A stretch of 64,000 bases of DNA, taken from an uncultured Clostridia bacterium. GTDB lineage: Bacteria; Bacillota; Clostridia; Oscillospirales; Acutalibacteraceae. Shown piece by piece: positions 9,000 through 16,789 of this stretch (position 1 is the first letter of the stretch; each line of letters opens with the position of its first letter). The notes under the pieces were generated by a model. It had not been told where the DNA came from and searched no databases. It saw only the letters and a program-made list of their open reading frames with translations. Made by a program: the position numbers and the translations under genes. The stretch spans positions 62,001 to 126,000 of the forward strand of contig CAMHQC010000002.1 of NCBI GenBank assembly GCA_946187325.1. The letters are read 5' to 3'.

Positions 9000-10358
9000 A
9001 TGAAGAAAAAATTATGTATTTTGATATCTGCTGTGCTTGTGATTTGCACTGTGTTTTCGACGGCATTTATCCCCGCCGGCGCCGCGAATTACAAGAATAA
9101 TGTAAAGGTCGCTTCCAAGTCTGCTCTGCTTATCAATATGGATACAGGCCAGACTGTTTACGAAAAGGCGGCTGACGCTAAACGTTATCCCGCTTCTACT
9201 ACGAAAATTATGACTTATATTATCGTAGCCGAGCACGTTAATAATTTTAAGCGAACCCTTGTTCCTATTAAACAGTCCGTTCTCGATAAGTTAAACGGTA
9301 CGGGAAGCTCGCTCGCTAACGTAGCTACCCACGTAGGTCAGAAAATGACCGTTCTCGATTTACTATATTCGATGATGGTACCTTCGGGTAATGACGCGGC
9401 TATGGTGCTTGCCGATTATGTCGGCGGAGGAGATATTAATAAGTTCGTTTCTATGATGAACGCTAAAGCTAAACAGCTCGGCTGTAAGAATACTCATTTT
9501 ATGAATCCTGACGGACTTCACGATAAAAACCACTACACCTCCGCCAGAGATTTAGCTAAAATGGCTCAGTACGCTTTATCGCTCCCCGAGTTCTCTAAGA
9601 TTACCAATACTACTACATATTATGTTCCGGGCGAAACTTATCCGCTCGTTACTACAAACTATCTTATCGACGCTAACCGCGGAGCTAACTATTACTACCA
9701 GTACGCTAAGGGAATTAAAACAGGTACTACCGATGAAGCGGGCCACTGTCTCGTAACCGTCGGAAGCGCCGACGGATACTCTTATCTCGGAGTATTCCTT
9801 AAATCTCCCTACAACGCTGATCCCGCTAAGGATGTTTACGGCACAATGATTGACGCTAAGGAGCTTTTCAGATGGTCTTTAACCCAGCTTGAGCTCAATC
9901 AGGTCGCTTCTTCCGAAACTCCTATGCGTGAGGAAAAAATCAATCTGGCTTGGGGCAAAAACAGCGTACAGCTTGTCCCCGAGAAAAACATTAACGCTAT
10001 CGTTCCTAAAACATTTAAGGAATCCGATATTAAGGTTGAAACCAAGGTCCCGGAAAGTATCGACGCTCCCGTTAAAAAGGGCGACGTCGTAGGTAAAGCG
10101 GTAGTTTACTACAGCGGTTCTGATGTAAAAACAAAAACCAAGCTCGCCGAGGTTAACCTCGTTTCCAGCGAGTCGGTTGACAGAAGCGGAATCCTCTACG
10201 TAATCTCCGTAGTACAGAACATCATTACTTCAAAATGGTTTCTCGTCGTCATCGCGGCTATTGTAGTTCTTCTTATAATCTATATTATAATCAGTTCGAT
10301 TATTAAACGCCGTAACAGAAGAAACCGCAGAAATATCCGCCGTTACCGCAATTTCTAA
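9000..10358 (+). CDS. dacF: D-alanyl-D-alanine carboxypeptidase, DacF/PBP5 type
   Basis: A 452-residue secreted peptidase S11 that trims the terminal D-Ala of peptidoglycan stem peptides. It has a signal peptide (residues 1 to about 30), the SxxK nucleophile motif in PASTTKIMTY, the SGN triad in VPSGNDAAM and the KTG motif in GIKTGTTDEAG, then a PBP5-type C-terminal beta domain. A C-terminal transmembrane helix near residues 412-438 followed by an Arg/Asn-rich tail replaces the usual amphipathic anchor. The ATG at 9000 is chosen because GGGAGG lies 8 bp upstream. An in-frame ATG at 8985 overlaps that site. It is monocistronic, with its own promoter and terminator. Confidence 0.92.
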   Translation: MKKKLCILISAVLVICTVFSTAFIPAGAANYKNNVKVASKSALLINMDTGQTVYEKAADAKRYPASTTKIMTYIIVAEHVNNFKRTLVPIKQSVLDKLNGTGSSLANVATHVGQKMTVLDLLYSMMVPSGNDAAMVLADYVGGGDINKFVSMMNAKAKQLGCKNTHFMNPDGLHDKNHYTSARDLAKMAQYALSLPEFSKITNTTTYYVPGETYPLVTTNYLIDANRGANYYYQYAKGIKTGTTDEAGHCLVTVGSADGYSYLGVFLKSPYNADPAKDVYGTMIDAKELFRWSLTQLELNQVASSETPMREEKINLAWGKNSVQLVPEKNINAIVPKTFKESDIKVETKVPESIDAPVKKGDVVGKAVVYYSGSDVKTKTKLAEVNLVSSESVDRSGILYVISVVQNIITSKWFLVVIAAIVVLLIIYIIISSIIKRRNRRNRRNIRRYRNF

Positions 10359-10370
10359 ATTAACAAAATC

Positions 10371-10398
10371 AGGGTTGGCAATTTTGCCGACCCTTTTT
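10371..10398 (+). terminator. Intrinsic terminator of dacF-like gene
   Basis: GGGTTGGCA (10372-10380) pairs with TGCCGACCC (10385-10393) around a 4-nt loop, with one G-T pair, followed by five Ts. Confidence 0.85.
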
Positions 10399-10443
10399 GT
10401 CATCCTGAGCGAAACGTCATTGACGTTTCAGCCGAAGAATCTT
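10399..10443. repeat. Palindrome-containing intergenic element
   Basis: Directly behind the terminator lies GTCATCCTGAGCG, then a palindrome GAAACGTCA-T-TGACGTTTC (10411-10429), then AGCCGAAGAATCTT. The TCATCCTGAGC...CGAAGAATCT frame resembles short dispersed elements found in many bacterial intergenic regions. Only one copy is seen here, so repeat status is inferred. Confidence 0.45.
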
Positions 10444-10503
10444 AATAAAATTAAAACAAAACGACCTTTGCTCAATATGACGTTTAACTCTTTGATAAAT
10501 TTA

Positions 10504-11085
10504 CTACTCAGCCTTCAAAAAATACCCGACAGCTTCCTTGTAGCTGAGCCCCTGAGCGCATAGTTTATCCAGTGTATTTACACTGATTCCGACTTCTTTA
10601 CCGCTGCTCTTAAAATCCTTTTTAATCTTATCCCAGGGACACGCCGCCGCGTCTAAGTAAGGATATTTTTTGCTGAAATCTGTGTTACCTTTAGAAACTT
10701 TAAACAAGGGTATATAAACAGGTTTGTTTTTATACGTTATATATTCGCCGTCAAGCTCCTTAACGGTATTTTCTATTTTAGAATAATAATTTTTTCCGTT
10801 TTTATACTTTTTAATAAAGTCGTTTTTATCGATACTGTCGTGTTTATTGAGCTTTTTAGCTTTATAATTTGAATTTAGAATTAAAATTAATGCTTTTAAG
10901 GTCTTTTCATCGTAATGTTTACGAAAATGATACGCCGCGGCGTTAACGACAGGTTTATTTTGAGAGCTTATTGACGTTTTTACGCTGTTTTTGGCGTTTA
11001 TATGTAATTTGCTACGGCTTACAATAATCGGTAAACCCGCCATAACCGCCAGTATCAATAAAAGTCCTATAAATCTTTTCTTCAT
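10504..11085 (-). CDS. Degenerate SpoIID/LytB-like protein
   Basis: A 193-residue protein with an N-terminal hydrophobic signal/anchor (residues 5-22). The rest resembles a shortened SpoIID domain: EKTLKALILILNSNYKAK where SpoIID has its EALKAQAVAARTY region, GEYITYKNKPVYIPLFKVSKGNTDF for the middle strands, YPYLDAAACPWDK for the PYLxxVxxPWD motif, and GISVNTLDKLCAQGLSYKEAVGYF for the C-terminal GMSQxGAxxxAxxGxxYxxILxxYY. The catalytic Glu of lytic transglycosylase SpoIID expected just upstream is not present (VVNAAAYHF), and the GHG motif is missing. It is therefore likely non-catalytic. It is divergent from the membrane protein at 11224. A real SpoIID would be about 330 residues. Confidence 0.7.
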   Translation of the reverse strand: MKKRFIGLLLILAVMAGLPIIVSRSKLHINAKNSVKTSISSQNKPVVNAAAYHFRKHYDEKTLKALILILNSNYKAKKLNKHDSIDKNDFIKKYKNGKNYYSKIENTVKELDGEYITYKNKPVYIPLFKVSKGNTDFSKKYPYLDAAACPWDKIKKDFKSSGKEVGISVNTLDKLCAQGLSYKEAVGYFLKAE

Positions 11086-11122
11086 ATTTTACTCACATCC
11101 TGATGTTTTTTATTTTTATTTC

Positions 11123-11151
11123 TTGACATAATACTTTCTTTGCCTTAAAAT
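11123..11151 (+). promoter_or_regulatory. Predicted sigma-A promoter for membrane protein at 11224
   Basis: TTGACA (11123-11128), a 17-bp spacer and TAAAAT (11146-11151). A TATACT overlaps at 11151 but with unfavourable spacing. Confidence 0.6.
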
Positions 11152-11223
11152 ATACTATGTACGTTTGTAAATAAATATGATAATTTATATAATAACCCTC
11201 TTGGGTGGAAAGGTTATGAATTT

Positions 11224-12423
11224 ATGAAATCAAAATTATGCTGGATATCGTTTATGCCTTTAGCGCTGGCGGCAGTTCTGGTTAAGGCGCTGCAAATGTT
11301 TGGTATAGGCTTTGCCGAGGATGATTATTTAGCTTCGTACGTATCGTTGTGCGCTGTATTATTAATGTTCGTTATTAACATTGTGTTTGTAGCTTTGGAT
11401 AAGAAAACCTCGCCTACGTATATTCTTAGAAGAAATATCCCCGCTTCGGTTTTCGCTATATTGGCGGCGGCTATGATAACCTCTAAATCGGCGCTCGAGC
11501 TTATTTTAAGCTTACAGAATCATAGCTACAATTTATTTGTTTTAGCTGTTTCAGTGTTTGGATTTTTAACTTCCGTTTGCTTGGTGGTTATCTCGCTTGC
11601 TCACTTGCAGGGAAGAAACTTCCTGCCGAATATGGGTGCTCTGTTCCTGTGTATGGATATCTGGGGCGGACTTATGCTTATTAACGAGTTCCTCAAAAAC
11701 AGGACTGTTTCGGTATATAAGATCAATCCCTTAGTACTGTTCGCTTACGCGTTCGGAATGATATTCTTATTTAAGCTTGGAATGGTAATCTCTACGGTTA
11801 AGGGTAAAAACCCCGTTAAAGCGCTTTATCTTTACGGAATGCCCTTCGCCGCTATCGGTATAACTATCGGCGTAATAAACGTGATTTCCATTATTAAGAA
11901 CGGCCTCGATTACTCCGAGAATGTTATCGGCTTCGGATTATTCGCGTTAGGCTTATATGTAGTTTCTTTCTTGTTCGAAATTACCAAATTCGCTCTAACT
12001 AAAGAGGAACAGATTTTAAAATACGACCTCGATGATTTTGACGAGGAACAGCGTGTTTACGGCGCGTTTCAGGATAACACCGTTGTAGCTCCCGAGGAGC
12101 AGACGGGCGATTATGACTACGACTACTCCTCGTCTACGGAAGAAGCGGAAAACTACGTAACCGCCGCCAACGAAGACTATACCGATGATTACGATTACGA
12201 GTACGGTTACGGCGGTTCCGATAAGAACGACGCTGACGACTTAGTTGTCGCTCCCGAAGTTCAGGAAGAGGACGACGCTATCTATGTTGAAAAGGATAAG
12301 GTTGAAAACTTCGAGGAAGGCGTTTTGGAGTCCAATAAAGAAAACTACCTCGACAACGAAGCCGAGGTCAGCGAACATGATAAAGAGAGAATTGATAAAT
12401 TAATTGAAGATATTAACAGTTAA
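11224..12423 (+). CDS. Unknown polytopic membrane protein with acidic Tyr/Asp-rich tail
   Basis: A 399-residue protein that I do not recognise. Residues 1-265 hold about seven to eight hydrophobic helices joined by short loops. From about residue 275 the chain becomes a low-complexity cytoplasmic tail of about 125 residues, very rich in Asp, Glu and Tyr (for example DYDYDYSSSTEEAE and DDYDYEYGYGG). The body has no catalytic motif I can name. It has its own promoter, starts after GGAAAGG, and is followed by the thrS T-box promoter, so it is monocistronic. The acidic tail could be a protein-protein or cation-binding tether. That is speculation. Confidence 0.6.
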   Translation: MKSKLCWISFMPLALAAVLVKALQMFGIGFAEDDYLASYVSLCAVLLMFVINIVFVALDKKTSPTYILRRNIPASVFAILAAAMITSKSALELILSLQNHSYNLFVLAVSVFGFLTSVCLVVISLAHLQGRNFLPNMGALFLCMDIWGGLMLINEFLKNRTVSVYKINPLVLFAYAFGMIFLFKLGMVISTVKGKNPVKALYLYGMPFAAIGITIGVINVISIIKNGLDYSENVIGFGLFALGLYVVSFLFEITKFALTKEEQILKYDLDDFDEEQRVYGAFQDNTVVAPEEQTGDYDYDYSSSTEEAENYVTAANEDYTDDYDYEYGYGGSDKNDADDLVVAPEVQEEDDAIYVEKDKVENFEEGVLESNKENYLDNEAEVSEHDKERIDKLIEDINS

Positions 12424-12430
12424 AATTGTG

Positions 12431-12659
12431 TTGACTTTTTAATAATTCAGTGTTAATATAATTAAAACAGACAGGCTTTGATAAGGACACGATATCCGAA
12501 TTAGCTTTTTAAGAGAGTATACGGTTGGTGTGAGTATATAAAAGCGTTCGTTTATTACCGCCTTTGAGCTTCGCGCAGGAAATGGCGCGGCGGGTAACTC
12601 CGTTAAAGGTATTTGAGGGTTTTTGCCGAAGTTGGGTGGAACCGCGATTTGAATTGTCG
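12431..12659 (+). promoter_or_regulatory. T-box leader (Thr specifier) upstream of thrS
   Basis: A promoter TTGACT (12431-12436), 17 bp, TAATAT (12454-12459) is followed by a leader with T-box hallmarks: a GGTTGGTGTGAG segment in stem I, a specifier region TTATTACCGCC with ACC (Thr) at 12557-12559 just before GAGC, and the T-box sequence TGGGTGGAACCGCG (12633-12646) that pairs with the uncharged tRNA acceptor end. Binding of uncharged tRNA-Thr should favour the antiterminator and raise thrS expression. ACT at 12597-12599 was considered but is too far 3' for the specifier loop. Confidence 0.92.
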
Positions 12660-12693
12660 CCCCAATATTCTTTTACAGAATATTGGGGTTTTC
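12660..12693 (+). terminator. T-box-controlled attenuator terminator
   Basis: CCCCAATATTCT (12660-12671) and AGAATATTGGGG (12677-12688) form a perfect 12-bp stem followed by TTTTC. It is the terminator alternative to the antiterminator containing the T-box sequence. Confidence 0.92.
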
Positions 12694-12720
12694 TTTATAT
12701 TATTTTTTGAGGTGATTATT

Positions 12721-14664
12721 ATGGTAAACGTAGAATTAAAGGGCGGAGTTGTAAATCAGTACGAAGAAAATATAACTCCCGCTGAAATCGCTAAAGGAAT
12801 CGGAATGGGACTTTACAAGTCGGTATGCGCCGCTAAAATCGACGGCGAGGTTTTCGACTTGAGAACTCCTATAACTAAGGATTGTAAAGTAGAACTCCTG
12901 ACTTTCGACGATATAAACGGCAAAAAAGCTTTCTGGCATACAGCTTCCCATATTCTCGCCCAGGCTGTAAAACGCCTTTATCCCGACGCTAAATGCGCTA
13001 TCGGTCCGGCGGTTGATAACGGTTTCTACTATGACTTTGACGTAGAAAAAGCCTTTACTTCCGAGGATTTGGAAAAGATTACAGCCGAAATGAAGAAAAT
13101 CGTTAAATCCAAAACCGCTATCGAGAGATTCGAGCTCGATCCCGACGAAGCTGTAAAGCTTTTAGAGGATATGAACGAGCCGTATAAGGTGGAGCTTTGT
13201 AAGGAACACAGCGGTAAGGGCGAGAAAATCAGCTTCTATAAGCAGGACGATTTTACAGATCTCTGCGCGGGCCCGCATCTTATGGATGTAAGCTCTGTTA
13301 AGGCTATCGCTCTTACAGCTACTACAGGCGCTTACTGGAGAGGCGACGCGAAAAACGCTCAGCTCTGCCGTGTATACGGCGTAGCGTTCCCTAAGGCTTC
13401 TATGCTCGAGGAACATCTCACAATGATGGAAGAAGCTAAAAAGCGCGACCATAATAAACTCGGCCGCGAGCTTGAGCTTTTTACAACTGTTGATTATGTA
13501 GGACAGGGATTACCGATTATGCTTCCCAAGGGCGCGCGTGTAATCCAGCTTTTACAGCGTTTTGTTGAGGACGAGGAGCAGAAACGCGGCTGGCTTTTAA
13601 CAAAGACTCCCTTTATGGCTAAATCCGATTTATATAAAATCAGCGGCCACTGGGATCACTATAAAGACGGTATGTTTGTACTCGGCGATGAGGAAAAGGA
13701 CGACGAGGTTTACGCTTTACGTCCTATGACTTGTCCCTTCCAGTATCAAGCTTACTTAAACCGTCAGCGCTCCTACCGCGACTTACCGCTGCGCTATAAC
13801 GAAACTTCCACACTTTTCCGTAACGAAGCCTCGGGCGAAATGCACGGACTTATCCGTGTACGCCAGTTCACAATCTCCGAGGGTCACCTGATGTGCACAC
13901 CCGAACAGCTTGAGGACGAGTTTAAAAATTGCTTAGAGCTCGCTATGTTTATGCTTAAAACCGTAGGTCTTTATGAGGATGTAAGCTACCGCTTCTCCCA
14001 ATGGGATCCTAACGACAGGGAGAAGTTTATCGGAACTGAGGAGGAGTGGAATAATGTCCAGGGTATGATGGGCAGAATCCTCGAACATCTCGGTGTAGAT
14101 TACGAAATCGGTATCGGTGAAGCCGCGTTCTACGGCCCGAAGCTCGATATCCAGATTAAAAACGTTTACGGTAAGGAAGATACTCTAATCACAATCCAGA
14201 TTGACGGCTTAATCGCCGAAAAATTCGGTATGGAATATGTTGATAAAGACGGTAAAAAGAAGAATCCTTATATTATTCACCGCACATCCATCGGCTGCTA
14301 CGAGAGAACTTTAGCTCTCTTAATCGAGAAGTACGCGGGCGCGTTCCCGATGTGGCTCGCTCCTACTCAGGTTAAGATTCTCCCGATTGCCGACCGTCAC
14401 TTCGACTACGCTTACGATATCAAGAAAGAACTTGAAGCTAAGGGTATGAGAGTTGAAATCGATGACAGAAGCGAGAAAATCGGATATAAAATCCGAGAGG
14501 CTCAGCTCCAAAAAGTACCTTATATGTTTGTAGTAGGCGATAAGGATATCGAAAACAACGCAGTATCAGTCCGCCATAGAAAAGAGGGCGACTTAGGCTC
14601 TATGCCGCTTTCTGAGTTTATCGCTATGGCTGAAAAGGAAATCGAAACTAAGGAGATAAAATAA
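12721..14664 (+). CDS. thrS: Threonyl-tRNA synthetase
   Basis: A 647-residue class II synthetase that charges tRNA-Thr. Order: TGS domain (about 1-65), editing domain with HTASHILAQAVKRLYP and CAGPHL zinc-type motifs (about 75-240), catalytic core with motif 2 FRNEASGEMHGLIRVRQF and motif 3 HRTSIGCYERTLALLIE, and C-terminal anticodon-binding domain (about 545-640). Length is standard. The true start is the ATG at 12721 (MVNVELKGG) after GAGGTGATT. A longer in-frame reading from 12613 would run through the T-box terminator and is not real. Transcription is attenuated by the T-box leader. The VanY-like gene follows after 4 bp. Confidence 0.97.
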   Translation: MVNVELKGGVVNQYEENITPAEIAKGIGMGLYKSVCAAKIDGEVFDLRTPITKDCKVELLTFDDINGKKAFWHTASHILAQAVKRLYPDAKCAIGPAVDNGFYYDFDVEKAFTSEDLEKITAEMKKIVKSKTAIERFELDPDEAVKLLEDMNEPYKVELCKEHSGKGEKISFYKQDDFTDLCAGPHLMDVSSVKAIALTATTGAYWRGDAKNAQLCRVYGVAFPKASMLEEHLTMMEEAKKRDHNKLGRELELFTTVDYVGQGLPIMLPKGARVIQLLQRFVEDEEQKRGWLLTKTPFMAKSDLYKISGHWDHYKDGMFVLGDEEKDDEVYALRPMTCPFQYQAYLNRQRSYRDLPLRYNETSTLFRNEASGEMHGLIRVRQFTISEGHLMCTPEQLEDEFKNCLELAMFMLKTVGLYEDVSYRFSQWDPNDREKFIGTEEEWNNVQGMMGRILEHLGVDYEIGIGEAAFYGPKLDIQIKNVYGKEDTLITIQIDGLIAEKFGMEYVDKDGKKKNPYIIHRTSIGCYERTLALLIEKYAGAFPMWLAPTQVKILPIADRHFDYAYDIKKELEAKGMRVEIDDRSEKIGYKIREAQLQKVPYMFVVGDKDIENNAVSVRHRKEGDLGSMPLSEFIAMAEKEIETKEIK

Positions 14665-14668
14665 CTCT

Positions 14669-15505
14669 ATGTACAGACGCTCTTATAATAGGGGCAGGAG
14701 AGGTATGACCTTTAAGTTCAAACCCGTTAAACCCGGGAAATTTAAAAGCGCTTCTCCCAGACCTATAACTAATTCGGATAACTCCGCCGCGAAGCTTATA
14801 CTGTTTCGTGTAGTTATTATCGCGCTTATCGTGGTAGTAATCGTAGGCGCGGTATTAGGCGGAATAAGACTGTTCGCAAACAATTCTCAAAGACAGTCCG
14901 CCTCAAACGACGCTGAGATCGAAAACAACAACGCTCAGCTCCTGCGTGTTGTAAACAAAAGCAATCCGCTTGATAAAAACTATGTTCCCGAGCTTGTCCA
15001 AAAGGACGGCTACAGGATTTGTAATCTTGCGGAAAAAAGTCTTGATAAATTGCTCGCTGACGCTAAGAAAGAGAATATCAGCCTGTACGTCAAGTACGCT
15101 TTCGTAAGCTATAACGAACAGGCTAAGCTCTATAATACCGAGTACAGAAAACAGCTCAGCAAAGGTCTTACCGAGGTAAAAGCCCAGGCTAAAACCACCG
15201 TTACTATACCTCAGGCGGGCAGAAGCGAGTTCCAGACAGGCTTAATGGTAAGCTTCAGAAGTCAGGAAAAGGGCAAGTTCAAGAACTCTAAGGCTTCCGA
15301 CTGGCTGTTTAAAAACGCTAAAAAATACGGTTTTGTACTGCGTTATCCCGAGGATAAGGAAGACATAACCTCTATGAACGTAAACTATAAGTCCTACCGC
15401 TATGTGGGCGAGAGCAACGCCAAGGTTATGCAGAGCCTGAATATGTGCCTTAACGAGTACAGCTACTATGTTAACTCGCGCCGGATTAAAACCGCCTCGA
15501 AATAG
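14669..15505 (+). CDS. VanY-family (M15B) D,D-carboxypeptidase homologue lacking zinc ligands
   Basis: A 278-residue protein with a basic N-terminus, one transmembrane helix (about residues 47-70) and an extracellular VanY/DacY-type M15 domain. The fold is recognisable from NPLDKNYVPELV, the AFVSYNEQAKLYN region and WLFKNAKKYGFVLRYPEDKE. In active enzymes the motif SxHxxGxAxD supplies His and Asp ligands. Here it reads SEFQTGLMVS (H to F, D to S). The terminal pWHYRYVG His is replaced in NYKSYRYVG. All three zinc ligands are thus lost while the scaffold stays open, suggesting a substrate-binding or regulatory pseudoenzyme. It sits 4 bp behind thrS and probably shares its T-box transcript. Confidence 0.8.
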   Translation: MYRRSYNRGRRGMTFKFKPVKPGKFKSASPRPITNSDNSAAKLILFRVVIIALIVVVIVGAVLGGIRLFANNSQRQSASNDAEIENNNAQLLRVVNKSNPLDKNYVPELVQKDGYRICNLAEKSLDKLLADAKKENISLYVKYAFVSYNEQAKLYNTEYRKQLSKGLTEVKAQAKTTVTIPQAGRSEFQTGLMVSFRSQEKGKFKNSKASDWLFKNAKKYGFVLRYPEDKEDITSMNVNYKSYRYVGESNAKVMQSLNMCLNEYSYYVNSRRIKTASK

Positions 15506-15551
15506 TAAGTTCGACGGTTTTATACAGAATTATAAAATTTTTAAAAAGGGC

Positions 15552-15580
15552 TTGCATTTTTCATAAATCTATAGTATAAT
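15552..15580 (+). promoter_or_regulatory. Sigma-A promoter for rpmE
   Basis: TTGCAT (15552-15557), a 17-bp spacer and TATAAT (15575-15580). Confidence 0.78.
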
Positions 15581-15623
15581 TCTACTGTTATATTGAAATT
15601 TATCTTTGAACGAGGTGAATAAA

Positions 15624-15824
15624 GTGAAAAACGGAATCCATCCTAATTACGAGCAGACAACAATCAGATGCGCTTGCGGTAACGTAATCGAGACTGGTTC
15701 AACTAAAAAAGATATTCGTGTTGAAGTATGTTCAAAATGTCATCCTTTCTTTACAGGAAAGCAGAAGTTAGTTGACACAGGCGGACGTGTTGATAGATTT
15801 AAAAAGCGTTTCAACATCGACTGA
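15624..15824 (+). CDS. rpmE: Ribosomal protein bL31, zinc-binding type
   Basis: A 66-residue bL31 of the large ribosomal subunit. The four Cys of the zinc-containing (C+) form are present as RCACGN and EVCSKCHP, followed by [22 protein letters not shown]. The start is GTG at 15624 ([11 protein letters not shown]), preceded by GAGGTGAAT. An upstream in-frame ATG at 15606 would add an unusual MNEVNK extension ahead of that site. It is monocistronic, with a sigma-A promoter and a terminator. The Zn-type version implies dependence on zinc supply and may tie in with the metal transporter at 45.4 kb. Confidence 0.96.
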   Translation: MKNGIHPNYEQTTIRCACGNVIETGSTKKDIRVEVCSKCHPFFTGKQKLVDTGGRVDRFKKRFNID

Positions 15825-15840
15825 TTTTAATTTGATTCTA

Positions 15841-15867
15841 AAGACGGCTTTTCTGCCGTCTTTTTTT
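15841..15867 (+). terminator. Terminator of rpmE
   Basis: AAGACGGC (15841-15848) and GCCGTCTT (15855-15862) form a stem that runs into seven Ts. Confidence 0.9.
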
Positions 15868-15877
15868 CTTGATAGGA

Positions 15878-16041
15878 ATTAGTGTGAAAGTTCACACTAA
15901 TCCAAATTAAAATCGCCCGCTCAGTTGCGCACTGTGTGCGCGCGAGCGATGGCTGAATTGCCATTTACGCCTTATCCGCCCACGTTAACAGCGTAAGGTT
16001 AACTTTAATATCTATTAGTGGGCGGAAAGGCTATGGCAATT
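15878..16041 (+). promoter_or_regulatory. Highly structured leader of yigZ
   Basis: Several nested inverted repeats occupy the gap before yigZ. ATTAGTGTGAA (15878-15888) and TTCACACTAAT (15891-15901) form a perfect hairpin. GCGCAC/GTGCGC (15927-15932, 15936-15941) is extended by CGCTC/GAGCG. CCGCCCAC (15976-15983) pairs with GTGGGCGG (16018-16025), next to the ribosome binding site. AATTGCCAT (15956-15964) is the exact complement of the start region ATGGCAATT (16033-16041). The last two are nested and could hide the start codon. No known riboswitch class is recognised. Confidence 0.5.
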
Positions 16042-16677
16042 ATTATGAGCGATAGTTATAAAACCGTAAAAGAGTTTTCAAGCGGTGAGTTTGTAGAGAA
16101 ACGCTCGCGTTTTATCGGCTGGGCTAAGCCTGTTAAAACCGAAGCGGAGGCGCTCGATTTTATAAATAAAATAAAAAAAGAGCATTGGGACGCGCGCCAT
16201 AACTGCTACGCCTATGTGCTTAGGGAGGGTTCTGTAAAACGTTACAGCGACGACGGCGAACCCCAGGGCACAGCGGGAGTTCCTATGCTTGACGTACTTA
16301 CTAAAAACGAGCTTGAGGACGTTGTGGTTGTAGTGACGAGATATTTCGGCGGAATTTTACTCGGAACAGGCGGACTTGTGCGCGCTTATTCAAAATCCGC
16401 TAAAGTTGCGCTCGACGCCGCGAAAATAATTACAATGAGCGTGTGTTGCGAGTGTACCTTATTGTGTAATTATAACCGTTACGGTAAGCTGAATACTCTT
16501 ATTATAAATGACGGCGCGGTTATTGACGATACCGATTTCTCCGATAATGTGACATTAAGCTTCCATATCCCGTCCGATAAACTAAATTCTCTCGAGAAGA
16601 ATATCGCCGACGCTACGGCGGGGACGGTAAAAGTCGAAATTATAGGCGAAAGGTACTTTGAAATTGACGAAATATGA
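16033..16677 (+). CDS. yigZ: YigZ/IMPACT family protein (UPF0029)
   Basis: A 214-residue protein of the YigZ family. The N-terminal Impact domain shows EFVEKRSRFIGWAKPV, the DARHNCYAYVL and SDDGEPQGTAGVPML signatures, and VVVVTRYFGGILLGTGGLVRAYSK. The C-terminal half (about 135-210) is the ferredoxin-like DUF1949. The family is linked to translation control in eukaryotes (IMPACT), but the bacterial role is unclear. The ATG at 16033 is preferred, after GGCGGAAAGG. GTG at 16018 lies inside an inverted-repeat arm. The gene is monocistronic with a complex leader whose RNA could mask this start codon. Confidence 0.92.
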   Translation: MAIIMSDSYKTVKEFSSGEFVEKRSRFIGWAKPVKTEAEALDFINKIKKEHWDARHNCYAYVLREGSVKRYSDDGEPQGTAGVPMLDVLTKNELEDVVVVVTRYFGGILLGTGGLVRAYSKSAKVALDAAKIITMSVCCECTLLCNYNRYGKLNTLIINDGAVIDDTDFSDNVTLSFHIPSDKLNSLEKNIADATAGTVKVEIIGERYFEIDEI

Positions 16678-16789
16678 ATTTTTTTAAAAAAATTTAGGAA
16701 TTTTTAAAATTTTGTCGTATATATAAATAGCGGCTTATGGCTAATGATTAGCGCTGGTTATCAAATTCTAATAAATTGGAGGTGAGTTT

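Noticed and set aside
12597-12599. ACT as the T-box specifier codon
   Set aside because: It lies 3' of the conserved GAGC region. ACC at 12557-12559 is in the usual specifier position.
12613-12720. Extended N-terminus of ThrRS starting at 12613
   Set aside because: It would translate through the T-box sequence and its terminator. ATG 12721 has a proper ribosome binding site and matches the family start.
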